Shown here: piece by piece, positions 45,131 to 53,951 of the stretch | Layout: each line of letters begins with the position of its first letter | Numbering within the stretch: position 1 is the stretch's first letter | NCBI RefSeq assembly: GCF_037081675.1 | Contig: NZ_JAZAQL010000004.1 | Location: 310,001-374,000, forward strand | Length of the DNA stretch: 64,000 nt | Direction of reading: 5' to 3' | From: Halorubellus litoreus | Lineage (GTDB): Archaea > Halobacteriota > Halobacteria > Halobacteriales > Natrialbaceae | Position numbers and translations under genes: made by a program | Notes under the pieces: model-generated | The model's input: the letters and a program-made list of their open reading frames with translations, nothing else | Told to the model about the DNA's origin: nothing | The model's database searches: none

Positions 45131-45259
45131 GCAAAATCAACTCGTCCAAAGCGACATAAAGTCTCCGTCAAGAAGTCGGAATACTCTATTGAATAGTGCG
45201 CAGTCTGTATTCAGCATGGCCTCAGTAAACTACCAGCGGCTGAGGATTTCAACAGAGCC

Positions 45260-45267
45260 GGAGCGGA
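45260..45267 (+). repeat. Target-site duplication GGAGCGGA, right copy
   Basis: The second copy of GGAGCGGA, directly after the right terminal repeat. Reading the trmB frame from this copy gives GADQIEARV, in phase with the left part. Confidence 0.92.
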
Positions 45268-45688
45268 CCAAATCGAAGCACGAGTCCGCAGCCTCGCATC
45301 GAACGCGGAGTCGAACCTGCTCTACGCCTGCAGCGGCGACGCACTCACGGCCGAGACCATCGACGTGTTGAACGAGCGTTCGAGCGCGCAGGTCGACGTC
45401 ACATGCGTCAGTCGCGACGGCGACTTCGACGCGTTCCGTGACGCTGTCCAGACGGTCCGGTTCCCGGAGCGACTCCAGCCACCGCGCGAGCAGTCCGGGC
45501 GAGCGCTCTCGGTCGACAACCATAGTTTACTCCTGAGCGTCCGCGGAAACGACAGAGTTCCCGGCGCACCGGCCGAGACTGCCATCTGGAGCGACGAGAC
45601 CGCGTTTGCTGCGGTGCTGTCCGAACTCCTCCAGAGCTGGTTCGCCACGCACCTCGACGTGGAGGTTCCGAGAACCACACCGGACTGA
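45260..45688 (+). pseudogene. TrmB family regulator, 3' part
   Basis: Continues the frame of the 5' part at 38180-38544: GADQIEARVRSLASNAESNL then LLYACSGDALTAETIDVLNE and the C-terminal SWFATHLDVEVPRTTPD. This is the effector domain of TrmB-like regulators (PLD-like fold with the LLYAC/S segment). The frame is intact to the TGA at 45688, so the gene was whole before the transposon came in. There is no start signal of its own. Confidence 0.9.
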
Positions 45689-45774
45689 CGTTCGGGCGCG
45701 AGTCGTGACGGTCGAACGACTCGTGCCAGGCGTCTCACTGCAGTCATACGGTTCAGACCTGACCCGCGGCACTA

Positions 45775-45803
45775 TCCTTATTGTAGAGACTGCCCGTTCA
45801 GTC
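45775..45803 (+). promoter_or_regulatory. TATA box and TetR-type operator, site E
   Basis: TATA-like TCCTTATTGTA (45775-45785) is followed by GACTGCCCGTTCAGTC (45788-45803), with arms GACTG and CAGTC matching the consensus. The ATG of the decayed sensor-kinase gene is at 45808, so spacing equals that of sites A and B. Confidence 0.62.
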
Positions 45804-45807
45804 ACCA

Positions 45808-46793
45808 ATGGAAGACCGTACGACCCCTGAGAAACCGAAGGAACGCGACACCGAGTGGTATCGGACGATCGTGGAGGAGGTGAATGACCTCGCAACGGTC
45901 GTCGATTCCGACGGCACCATCACCTATGTGAGTCCCGCAATCACGCGAGTGTTGGGGTACGAGCCCGAGGATTTGATTGGTCATCAGGGGTACGGGTTCG
46001 TGCATTCCGACAACCAGGACCGGAACGCTGAAGCGATGGAATCCGTGCTCGAGGACGGGTCGAACGCTGAGAGCGTCGAGGTCAGGTTCCGGGACGCCAA
46101 AGGGTCCTGGCGGTGGATCGAAGCCACGATACGAAATCGCCTTGACGACGGCGTCATCGACGGCGTTCTGTTGAGCAGTCGAGACATTACGACACGGAAG
46201 GCAACGAGGCGGAGACTCGAGAGCTCGCCGAGGGCGCGCGCTTCTGGCAGACGAAACTCGCACCGGTCGCCTCCGATGGTGAGATCACGCAACTCGTGGG
46301 TATCACTCGGAACGTGACTGAGTGCGTGGAGCGGGAGCGACAGCTACGACAGCAAAACGAACGCCCCGACGAGTTTGCGAGCGTCATCTCACACGACTTG
46401 CGCAACCCGCTGAACGTCGCCGAGGCACGGGCGACGATCCTCGCCGAACAAGCAGAGAGCGAACACCTGGAACCATTACTGGAATCGCTCGACCGAATCG
46501 AAGCGATCGTCGAAGACACGTTGACGCTGGCGCGCCAGGGCAACACGATCCACGACGTGTCGGTCCGCGTCGGACGCCACGGCGAACGAGAAATCTACGT
46601 CGAGGACGACGGTCCAGGAATTCCAACCGACGAGCGCGACGCCGTGTTCGAACCAGGGCATTCATCAGATAGTGGTGGCACCGGCTTCGGCCTGACCATT
46701 GTCAAACGAATCGTGGAAGCTCACGGGTGGGAACTGGCTGTCTCCGACGGCATCGACGGTGGAGCACGCTTTGAATTCGAAACCACAGAATAA
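45808..46793 (+). pseudogene. Decayed PAS sensor histidine kinase
   Basis: The first frame (45808-46317) encodes MEDRTTPEKPKERDTEWYRT and a full PAS domain ending SSRDITTRK. After about 46196 the homologous sequence continues in another frame: ELAEGARFWQTKLAPVASDG then VGITRNVTECVERERQL, the end of a second PAS domain. The kinase core reads SHDLRNPLNVAEA (His kept), but after TLARQGNTI it jumps to DVSVRVGRHGEREIYVEDDG, so the N box and preceding ATPase strand are missing; G1 (DDGPGIP) and G2 (GTGFGL) remain. So there is a frameshift plus at least two deletions, and the product cannot be an active kinase. It still has the site E operator in front. Confidence 0.88.
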
Positions 46794-47260
46794 GGAGAGT
46801 GAGGCTTGTGCTGGGTGATTGAGCATTTTACAACGTCCAAGCCGAACTGTTGTTTGGACTGGAAGTAAGGTCGAACTCGACGAGTGGCTGGTTACACGGT
46901 AGATTCTAAAGAATAGAAGGCACGCATCAAAAGCCATCCTCCGAAGTTGTGTCCTTCCCTGAGTCCCAGAGAATCGCCCAGTTCTAGCTCTAAACTTTGC
47001 TATAGTCTGCTGCGGCTCGACGCCTCAGCAGCCGTTTGAATTCTTTTGGCCGCAACTATCGTTAGAATCAGAAATAGTGGCCGAATTCTGGCGGTACTGA
47101 ACAGGTTTCTCCTCTGGGAGAGCAACCCCACGGAGTTCAGTCGGTGACTCAGGTGACATCAAGAAGCCCTTCCAACAGATTCAACGAATTTCCCAACTAG
47201 TGCGCAGTGTCTTGAGATACCAGAGTATAGTGTACGATTGACAGGTTTGTACGTCGGGCC
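46794..47260. other. Gene-poor stretch with no supported feature
   Basis: About 470 bases of lower GC between the decayed kinase and an IS630-like remnant. Only short unlikely frames were found. Nothing was recognised. Confidence 0.5.
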
Positions 47261-47638
47261 TTGGAGTGGTTGGTGGACCACCTCGACGAGACGTCCGTCA
47301 AAGACCTTCAGGATGCCGTCGACAACGTAGAGGTGAATATAGCCAAGGAAGTGGCCAGTTGTAGCTCTCACGTACAGCTCGGTGTCTCGCAATATGGGCT
47401 AGGCAAGTGGTACGACCTTCGGCGGCACGATCGACCTGACACCGACGAGTCGCTCGAACGTGCAGTATCTAATACTCACGAAGATGGGTGGACAAGAGAC
47501 CGCTCAGGAATATGTGAGGATGTGTTCGAGCAGACTCGATCGTTGGGCTGGAGGGTGCGCGTACTTCTAGACGTCGGCGGTACCGGGCCTGTGGGTCTGG
47601 ATCGCTCCCCTGTGGCAGCGATAGGACGTGTCGATTGA
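47261..47638 (+). pseudogene. IS630-family transposase N-terminal remnant
   Basis: The frame opens EWLVDHLDETSVKDLQDAVD (47264 on), like the N-terminal HTH of haloarchaeal IS630 transposases (VDHLDEISVEELxDALDNVE). Further matching pieces, such as GVSQYGLGKWYDL and DTDESLERAVSNTHEDG, are scattered and partly out of frame, and the DDE domain is missing. It has no ATG and no recognisable terminal repeats. It is therefore an old, truncated copy. The assignment rests on my recollection of the family pattern rather than a search. Confidence 0.5.
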
Positions 47639-48250
47639 CGGCGTCGCCGCCGATGCTATCGTCGGTATCGATGTCGTGAACGAGGACTCTGTCAAGTCGT
47701 TGTGTTCCGGTCAACGAATTCGGGTTCGGTGCTGAACCTGTTGCCATGTTCCTCTGTCGTTACAGTCATATCCATGTAACACACTACGTCGGACCGCGTT
47801 CGAGTCGCTCGGGTGCACGTCGGTACTACCATCGAGCTGGGGAGAACCACGGCGCGGACGGTGTTACACCGGAAAGTAGCAGAGTATAATGATCGTTCAA
47901 CGTGGGTTTGATACTTGAACGTTCGTCTCTCCGGAATAGTTCGAGGGTCGTACCAGTATTCCGGAGATTCAGACCGTGTTGACCCCTCTCAGTATCGACT
48001 GCGCCTGAGTTCATCCACGGAGACCGAACTCGTAAGAAGAAAATCGGGATCGGCCGGAAGAATTGAGATGATTTCATCTGGCTCTCGTGGCGAAACAACG
48101 CTGAGCCTATGTGTGACAACTACTCGCAAGGGACTATCGTGATAAACGTCCGACGCTGCGGAACCCTTGGCAGACCGTTTCTTCCGCCTCACAACCGCCA
48201 TTTGACGGTTTCCAGGCGGATGACTCACGGTCTCGGGAGCGTCAGGCGTA
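47639..48250. other. Gene-poor stretch with one inverted repeat
   Basis: About 610 bases without a convincing gene. CGTTCAA (47894-47900) and TTGAACG (47915-47921) form a perfect inverted repeat with a 14-base spacer. The right arm lies in TGAACGTTCG, close to the core of the TetR-type operator. The 3' end holds the promoter of the IclR gene (AATCTATTAG, 48251-48260). Confidence 0.4.
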
Positions 48251-48282
48251 AATCTATTAGCCCGCATCTCATGTCCCCGAGC

Positions 48283-49080
48283 ATGGGCGACCACGACACG
48301 GCTGGCGGGCTCAAGACCACCGCAGTATCGCTATCGCTCATCGACCACATCCTCGAACTCGAGGGGGCGTCGATGGCGGACCTGACGGCGGCCACAGGTC
48401 TCGCGAAGAGCACGGTGCACACCCACCTCACGACGCTGGCGGAGTACGGCTACGTCGTGAACGTCGACAACCGGTACCACCTCGGGGCGAAGTTCGCCCA
48501 CCTCGGCGACTACGTGCGAACGCGGAAGGACTACTACCGCATCGCAACGGAGGTCGTCTCCTGGCTGAGCGAAGAGTCGTCGATGGAGGTGGACTTCGCG
48601 GTGGAAGAACACGGCCGGATCGTGTCGCTGTACGGCGACCTCGAGTTCGCGAACTCACCGCACTTCCTCATCGACGGGAGCCCGTTCCACGTGCACACCA
48701 CCGCCTCCGGCAAGGCGATAATCGCCGAGTACACCGACGATCGGGTCCGTGCCATCCTCGACCGGTGGGGACTCCCGGCGGCGACGGACCAGTCAATCAC
48801 TACCGAGGAAGAACTGTTCGGGGAACTCGAACAGGTGCGCGAGCAGGGGTACGCGGAGAATCGTGGGGAGGCCATCGACGGATTCTGGGCGCTGGGGATG
48901 GCGGTGAAGTCACCGCTGGGTGAAGTGTACGGGTCGCTCAACCTGAGCGGCCCGGCCTACGTGGTCGACGACGAGACGAAGACGACGCAGATCGAACTGC
49001 TGGAACGGGCGGTCGAACGGTTCGAGAACGGTATCGAGGAGATGTACGAAAATCGAGCGAGTTCGGACGACGACGACTGA
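48283..49080 (+). CDS. IclR family transcriptional regulator
   Basis: 265 residues from ATG 48283 (MGDHDTAGGLKTTAVSLSLI); ATG 48271 is possible, and the longer frame upstream is not protein-like. A winged HTH lies at about 12-70 (ASMADLTAATGLAKSTVHTHLTT), followed by the IclR effector domain (about 85-250) with HVHTTASGKAIIAEY and ENRGEAIDGFWALGMAVKSPLGEVYGSLNLSGP, which match family hallmarks. A TATA-like AATCTATTAG box 23-32 bases upstream fits a leaderless start. Family members usually regulate catabolic genes in response to an intermediate. The neighbouring aminotransferase, BCCT, lyase and hydrolase genes are its likely targets. Confidence 0.93.
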   Translation: MGDHDTAGGLKTTAVSLSLIDHILELEGASMADLTAATGLAKSTVHTHLTTLAEYGYVVNVDNRYHLGAKFAHLGDYVRTRKDYYRIATEVVSWLSEESSMEVDFAVEEHGRIVSLYGDLEFANSPHFLIDGSPFHVHTTASGKAIIAEYTDDRVRAILDRWGLPAATDQSITTEEELFGELEQVREQGYAENRGEAIDGFWALGMAVKSPLGEVYGSLNLSGPAYVVDDETKTTQIELLERAVERFENGIEEMYENRASSDDDD

Positions 49081-49390
49081 CCCCTGGCGACGTGACAAGT
49101 CTCGGGCGGGTACCGCGTCGGTGAGACCCCGACCTTCGTCTGTTCAGCCAAGACGGTCGCCGTACTCCGCCAGTGGGCCCGAGCCCGTCGAGCTGGTCGG
49201 CGTCGGGTGGAGGGGTTTCGTCGCCCCGGTCGAACCCATGCTGGTGCTGCCAGTGTCTATCCGGGACACACCCAGCGCACGGACCGGTCAACTGTCGTCG
49301 CGCGCGCGTCCGAACGGGAACAGTTTCTGTGTACGTCTTCCATGGGAAGTGTGGACAAGTTATTTATAGTGGTTTCACATGGGTTGGGAT

Positions 49391-50761
49391 ATGGGCGCAG
49401 GTCCACCGATACACGAGCTACACTTCGACGACGCACCATCTGTCGAGTCGGTCCCGGGACCGAACTCGCAGCGACTCATCGAGAAGCAACAGCGCATCGA
49501 CAGCAGCGCGGTCGCGTACCCAGAAGACATCCCGATCGCTCTCGAGGACGGGAAAGGAGCGACCGTCCGAGATGCCGACGGGAACACGTTCATCGATATG
49601 TTCGCGGGCATCGGCGTGATGAACGTCGGGCACTCGAACCCCTACGTGCTGGAGGCCGTCCACGAACAGACCGACAAGTACGTCCACACGGTCGACTTCC
49701 CGACCGAGGCACGGCTCGAACTCATCGAGAAACTGGACGAAATCGCACCGGGGAGTCTACAGGGCAACAACAAGGTCGTCTTCGGGGGCCCGACCGGGAG
49801 TGACGCCATCGAGGCCGCCATCAAGCTCGCGAAGTACAACACCGGCGGCACCGGACTCGTCGCGTTCCGCGGCGCGTACCACGGAGCGACCAGTGGCGCG
49901 ATGAGCATCACGGGGAACAAGGACTTCAAGGGCGACTACACGCCGCTCCTGCCGGACGTGACCCACGCCCCGTACCCCAACCCGGTCGAGATGGAGAAGT
50001 CACCGCCCGAGGCGGTCGAGCACTCCCTCGAGGAGGTCAAGGCTATCTTCGACGACCCCTACGGCGGGTTCGCGAACCCGGCCGGCATCTTCGTCGAGCC
50101 CATCCAGGGCGAGGGCGGTGTCGTCGCCCCGCCGAAGGGCTTCCTGCAGGGGCTTCGCGACATCGCCGACGACAACGACGTCCCCCTGGTCTTCGACGAG
50201 ATTCAGAGCGGCCTCGGTCGCTCCGGCCAGTGGTGGGCCAGCGAGTGCTACGACGTTACCCCGGACGTGATGACCACGGCGAAGGCGCTCGGCGGGACCG
50301 GCTTCCCGCTCTCGGCGACGATCTACGACGAGGAACTCGACACCTGGGGCTCCGGTGACCACGCCGGGACCTACCGCGGCCACGTCGTCGGCATGCGCGC
50401 CGGCACCCGCGCCATCGAGTACATCCAGGAGCACGACCTGCTCGCTCACGCCCGCGACCTCGGCGGGTACATCCGCGACCGGTTGGAGGAAGCCGCCGAA
50501 GCGAACCCCCGCATCGTTGAGGTCCGTGGGAAGGGCCTGTTCATCGGCGCGGAGTTCGTCGACGAGGACGGTAGCCCCGACGACGAGGCGGCGGACGAAC
50601 TGCAGGACTACTGCTTCGAGCACGGCGTCCTCGTCTGGAAGGCCGGGCGGCACGGCAACGTCCTGCGCCTGCTCCCGCCGCTCGTCCTCACGCACGAGCT
50701 CGCCGAGACAGCGCTGGACGTCATCGTCGAGGGCATCGACGAGGTCACCGACCAACACTGA
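49391..50761 (+). CDS. Class-III aminotransferase (PLP), possible diaminobutyrate or GABA type
   Basis: 456 residues from ATG 49391 (MGAGPPIHELHFDDAPSVES); ATG 49379 would add four residues. TATA-like TTATTTATAG at about 49358-49367 favours 49391. PLP-fold hallmarks are GPTGSDAIEAAIKLAKYNTG, AFRGAYHGATSGAMS, the cofactor Asp in VFDEIQSGLGRSGQWWA and the Schiff-base Lys in TTAKALGGTGFPLS. It transfers an amino group, probably from an omega-amino compound, to 2-oxoglutarate. In the ectoine route the needed enzyme is 2,4-diaminobutyrate transaminase (DoeD). RidA follows after 32 bases. The 310-base gap to the IclR gene holds the promoter; GTGGACAA at 49351-49358 matches part of a palindrome at 58067. 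Confidence 0.9.
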   Translation: MGAGPPIHELHFDDAPSVESVPGPNSQRLIEKQQRIDSSAVAYPEDIPIALEDGKGATVRDADGNTFIDMFAGIGVMNVGHSNPYVLEAVHEQTDKYVHTVDFPTEARLELIEKLDEIAPGSLQGNNKVVFGGPTGSDAIEAAIKLAKYNTGGTGLVAFRGAYHGATSGAMSITGNKDFKGDYTPLLPDVTHAPYPNPVEMEKSPPEAVEHSLEEVKAIFDDPYGGFANPAGIFVEPIQGEGGVVAPPKGFLQGLRDIADDNDVPLVFDEIQSGLGRSGQWWASECYDVTPDVMTTAKALGGTGFPLSATIYDEELDTWGSGDHAGTYRGHVVGMRAGTRAIEYIQEHDLLAHARDLGGYIRDRLEEAAEANPRIVEVRGKGLFIGAEFVDEDGSPDDEAADELQDYCFEHGVLVWKAGRHGNVLRLLPPLVLTHELAETALDVIVEGIDEVTDQH

Positions 50762-50793
50762 CAGCGACTCGACCAAAGCACCCACCCCATCCC

Positions 50794-51180
50794 ATGCCCG
50801 CAGACCGAGTCATCACGGACGACGCACCGCGCAACGACAATCCGTATTCGCAGGGCGTCCGGGCTGGCGACACGCTGTACGTTTCCGGCTATGGCCCCGT
50901 CGACCCCGGCACTATGGAAGACGTCGAGGGCGATCTCGAGGTCCAGACCGACCGGGTCCTCGACAACATCGCGGCGGTCGTGGACGAGGCCGGCGGCGAC
51001 GGCCTCGACGACGTCGTGAAGGTTACCGTCTACGTCGCCGACCTGGACGATTACGACCGGGTCAACGAGGCCTACGGGGCCCGGTTCGGCGAGACGCCGC
51101 CAGCCAGGGTTTGCGTCGAGGTCTCGCGCCTGCCGGGTGACGTGCGCGTCGAGATGGACGCCATCGCTCACCTCGGCTGA
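50794..51180 (+). CDS. ridA: RidA family enamine/imine deaminase
   Basis: 128 residues of the YjgF/YER057c/UK114 family: NPYSQGVRAGDTLYVSGYGPVDP (N-terminal signature), then QTDRVLDNIAAVVDEAGGDGLDDVVKVTVYVADLDDY and PARVCVEVSRLPGDVRVEMDAIA, with the Arg of PPARVCVEV and Glu near the end in place for the active site between subunits. RidA hydrolyses reactive enamine/imine intermediates released by PLP enzymes such as threonine dehydratase. It is 32 bases after an aminotransferase and in the same region as a threonine-dehydratase-like lyase (55451-56749), which explains its presence. Trimeric cytoplasmic protein is expected. Confidence 0.94.
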   Translation: MPADRVITDDAPRNDNPYSQGVRAGDTLYVSGYGPVDPGTMEDVEGDLEVQTDRVLDNIAAVVDEAGGDGLDDVVKVTVYVADLDDYDRVNEAYGARFGETPPARVCVEVSRLPGDVRVEMDAIAHLG

Positions 51181-51206
51181 CACCGGGAGAAACGGCCGGA
51201 ACCGGT

Positions 51207-51860
51207 TCAGTCGTTCTGTTCCTCGACGCGCTCGTCGCGACGGCGGTTCGCCGCGTCGACCTTCTCGACGAACGCCGACATCTGTGCCTTCATCTCCGAG
51301 CGGAGGTCCGCTGCGGAGAAGTCCTCGGATTCCGCGAGGAGCCTGACGAACGCCTGGAGTTCCTCGTCGGTGAGCTGTTCGAACTCGCCGTCCTCCAGTT
51401 TCCCGATGACGGTATCGACGTCGATCTGGCCGACCGGCTCGACGTTGAAGTCCACCGTCACCATCCGGTAGTCGGAACCCGCCAGTTCCTGCTCGGCCTT
51501 GTTGACCCCTTCGGCGAGCATGTCCTTGAACGGGGTGTAGTAGCCCATCGTTCCGAGGTGGAGGAACGCGAGCATGTCCGTGATGCCCTGCGTGTAGGCT
51601 TCGCGGTCCGTGGCGTTCGGGTTGAACACTGTCTCTCGGTCGCGTTCCTCGAGACACTCGAACAGGATTGTGAAGTCGAGGATGGCGTTACGAAGGCGGC
51701 GCCGGATGCGATTGCGTTTCTGCTTCTTGGAGTGCTCGGTGTAGTCGGTCTTGCGCCCGAGGAGGTACTCGCGGTCGCTCGGGGTGAGGATACCCCGGCC
51801 TCGGTCAGCCGAGTAGGTGAGGGCCGGGTCGTCGTCCGCGCGGTCGCCGTGTTCGTTCAT
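51207..51860 (-). CDS. Conserved haloarchaeal protein of unknown function
   Basis: 217 residues from ATG 51860 (MNEHGDRADDDPALTYSADR); the frame is open to 51926, but a TATA-like TTTAAT (about 51884-51891, minus) sits 26 bases before 51860, so a leaderless start there is preferred. The motif RGILTPSDREYLLG followed by RRLRNAILDFTILFECLEERDRETVF is one I associate with many haloarchaeal proteins of unknown role. The C-terminal half has acidic, helical segments (LTDEELQAFVRLLAESEDFS) and ends with a likely coiled coil. No catalytic or membrane features are visible. It is convergent with ridA (26 bases apart). Confidence 0.72.
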   Translation of the reverse strand: MNEHGDRADDDPALTYSADRGRGILTPSDREYLLGRKTDYTEHSKKQKRNRIRRRLRNAILDFTILFECLEERDRETVFNPNATDREAYTQGITDMLAFLHLGTMGYYTPFKDMLAEGVNKAEQELAGSDYRMVTVDFNVEPVGQIDVDTVIGKLEDGEFEQLTDEELQAFVRLLAESEDFSAADLRSEMKAQMSAFVEKVDAANRRRDERVEEQND

Positions 51861-52331
51861 ATACAGAACCTGTTTACGCGTTCGATTAAACCTTACGAGA
51901 ACTGGCGCGTTCGGGCGGCGTTTCACGCAGGTGGCGCTGGAACCGCCGATCTGTCTACAGTTCCCGTGTACTTGCGCGACGCGCCGTCGTGAAGACGCGG
52001 TTTCGACTGCCCGTTCGAGCGGTCCTCCCGCTGTGCCCGGGTTCGGTTACCCGAGTGCCCGGCGGGACAGCGCCCCGGATACACAGAAACCGTAGCCGAC
52101 GTTACCAACAATCGAAAGATTTATGCTGGATATAGTTCTTTACCGTGGTACGGCACCGCGTAGCACAGCCACCCTCCACTGCACACACACGATGGGCTCC
52201 ACCACACCTAACGAACGCGACGGTCGTCGTAGCGCACAGCTAAGGACTCTCCCTCGGCCCGACCCGGCCGCCACCACCGATCGGAGTGGTTGGCGTGCCC
52301 GGAGGGGCGCAACGACCGGGGGTGTTCGGCC
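51861..52331. other. Promoter region between the divergent unknown gene and the BCCT gene
   Basis: 470 bases without a gene. It holds the leftward promoter described above and, for the BCCT gene, the box GATTTATGC (52116-52124) preceded by CAACAATCG (52107-52115). The latter equals nine bases of the palindrome found before the second aminotransferase (54045-54056, minus strand). The BCCT start at 52332 implies a leader of roughly 180-190 bases. Confidence 0.5.
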
Positions 52332-53951
52332 GTGAGTACCTCTGACGGAGCAGTGTCGGAGTTCCTCGACGAGATCGAACCGACAATCTTCGCGTTCGGC
52401 GCGGCGATAACCATCCTCTTCGTGGTCGCGTTCAGCCTCCGGCCGGACGCCTCGCTCGAGCTGGTCAACGGCATCCGGCTCTGGATCCTCTCCACGTTCA
52501 ACTGGTTCTTCCTCATCGCGATGCTGTCGTTCGTCCTGTTCCTGGCGTTCGTCATCTTCGGCCCGTGGGGGAAGCTCACGCTGGGAGACGAGAAGCCTGA
52601 GTACAGTTACTTCTCGTACTTCGCGATGATGTACTCGGCCGGCCTGGCCGCGGGTATCGTGTTCTGGGGCCCGGCCGAAGCCATGTTCCACTACTCCTCG
52701 GTCCCGCCGCTGTTCGGCGCCGAGGCGCAGAGTGCCGCGGCGATGCCGATCGCCGTCCAGTACTCCATCTTCCACTGGAGCGTCATCCAGTGGTCCTGCT
52801 TCACCGTGATGGGGCTGGGCATCGGCTACTTCGTCTACAACTACGACGCGCCCCTGCGCGTGTCAGCGGTCCTGACGCCGATCATCGGCGCGGACAACGT
52901 CGACGGTATCCTCGGCAAGTCCGTGGACATAGCCGCGGTGTTCGCGACGCTCGGCGGCGTCGCCACCTCCCTGGGGTTCATCGGGAGCCAGTTCATCACC
53001 GGCCTCGACTTCCAGTGGGGCATCCAGCTCGGTGACATCGGGACCATCCTGGTCATCACCGGCATGGTCGTCATCTTCACCACCTCCCTCGTGCTCGGGG
53101 TCGACAAGGGCATCCGCCGCCTGTCGAACTTCAACATGGTGATGTTCCTGCTCCTGATGGTCGCGACCCTCGTCTTCGGTCCGACCCTGCGCATCCTCGA
53201 GCTTGGGACCCAAGCCGTCGGTGGCTACATCGGGAACTTCTTCGAGATGAGCCTGTACACGCAGGCCGCCGCCACGCAGACGCAGAAGTGGGTCAACATC
53301 TGGACGGTGTTCTACTGGCTGTGGCCCCTCGCGTGGTCGCCGTTCGCCGGCCTGTTCATCGCCCGCATCTCCCGCGGTCGGAGCGTCCGGGAGGTGGCGT
53401 TCGCCGGTATCGGAGCGACCTCGCTGGCGACCATCCCGTGGTTCGCCATCGTCGGCGGCGCCGGCGTCCTCATGCAGAACAGCGGCTCGGCGAGCATCCT
53501 CGGTCCCATCTCCGAGTACGGCGAGGCCGTCTCCGGCTACGTCCTGTTCGGGAACCTCCCCGTCGTGGGACCGCTGCTCCTGTTCGCGTTCCTCGTGCTC
53601 GTGACGACGTTCTTCGTCACCTCCGCGGACTCCTCGACGCTGGCCGTCGCGATGATGACCAGCGGCGGGAAAGAGGAGCCCTCGTCGATCAACCGCATCT
53701 TCTGGGCGCTGCTTCAGGGTGCGGTCGCGTCCATCCTGATGGTCGTCGGAGGTGTGCAGGCGCTGCAGTACGCGGCGATCGTCACCGGCGCGCCGTTCGC
53801 GTTCATCTGCGTGGTCACGATGCTCGGGCTCATCCGGAGCTTCCAGCGGGACTACGGGAGCGTCCTCCTGCAGGAACGGACGAACCTCTTCGGTCGGCCC
53901 GAGGAGAAGAAGCAACAAGCGGGCAATGCCGCCGTGACGGACGACGACTGA
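52332..53951 (+). CDS. BCCT family compatible-solute transporter
   Basis: 539 residues from GTG 52332 (VSTSDGAVSEFLDEIEPTIF); an upstream in-frame ATG-type start (52290) adds a segment that does not look like protein. About 12 membrane helices. The BCCT signature is clear: YFAMMYSAGLAAGIVFWGPA (substrate and glycine-rich region of TM3) and YSIFHWSVIQWSCFTVMG (TM6-7 aromatic box), with TQTQKWVNIWTVFYWLWPLAWSP (TM8-9). These Na+- or H+-coupled carriers import betaine, ectoine, choline or carnitine. C-terminal tail is short, so osmoregulated gating is doubtful. Context with an ectoine-hydrolase-like gene suggests import of a solute for catabolism. Confidence 0.95.
   Translation: MSTSDGAVSEFLDEIEPTIFAFGAAITILFVVAFSLRPDASLELVNGIRLWILSTFNWFFLIAMLSFVLFLAFVIFGPWGKLTLGDEKPEYSYFSYFAMMYSAGLAAGIVFWGPAEAMFHYSSVPPLFGAEAQSAAAMPIAVQYSIFHWSVIQWSCFTVMGLGIGYFVYNYDAPLRVSAVLTPIIGADNVDGILGKSVDIAAVFATLGGVATSLGFIGSQFITGLDFQWGIQLGDIGTILVITGMVVIFTTSLVLGVDKGIRRLSNFNMVMFLLLMVATLVFGPTLRILELGTQAVGGYIGNFFEMSLYTQAAATQTQKWVNIWTVFYWLWPLAWSPFAGLFIARISRGRSVREVAFAGIGATSLATIPWFAIVGGAGVLMQNSGSASILGPISEYGEAVSGYVLFGNLPVVGPLLLFAFLVLVTTFFVTSADSSTLAVAMMTSGGKEEPSSINRIFWALLQGAVASILMVVGGVQALQYAAIVTGAPFAFICVVTMLGLIRSFQRDYGSVLLQERTNLFGRPEEKKQQAGNAAVTDDD

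Larger units (their letters stand above)
38545..45259. mobile_element. Composite transposon, 6715 bp, inserted in trmB
   Basis: The element begins GGCTCTGTTGAAATCCTCAG and ends with the exact reverse complement CTGAGGATTTCAACAGAGCC (45240-45259), flanked by 8-base direct repeats. It is made of two directly repeated IS5-like arms (38545-40059 and 43815-45259) around 3.75 kb of cargo (40060-43814) with a helical protein gene and a truncated TSP3-repeat protein. The inner IS junctions lack matching duplications (CTCTCAGT versus GTCTGTGA side), as expected if only the outer ends moved. GC content is well below that of the neighbouring genes, a sign of foreign origin. Confidence 0.9.
43815..45259 (+). 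mobile_element. IS5-family (ISH1-like) arm 2 with a passenger membrane-protein gene
   Basis: 1445 bases with perfect 20-base inverted repeats GGCTCTGTTGAAATCCTCAG and CTGAGGATTTCAACAGAGCC. It lies in the same orientation as arm 1 and interrupts the TSP3-repeat gene. The transposase is followed by a gene on the opposite strand that is unrelated to the arm 1 passenger. Confidence 0.88.

Noticed and set aside
47915..47930. A possible sixth TetR-type operator (TTGAACGTTCGTC)
   Set aside because: It matches only the core TGAACGTTC, lacks GACT/AGTC arms and a TATA box, and no gene follows; it may belong to a separate inverted repeat.
52123..52335. A 70-codon frame before the BCCT gene
   Set aside because: Thr/Arg-rich, not protein-like, and it ends over the BCCT start; treated as leader sequence.
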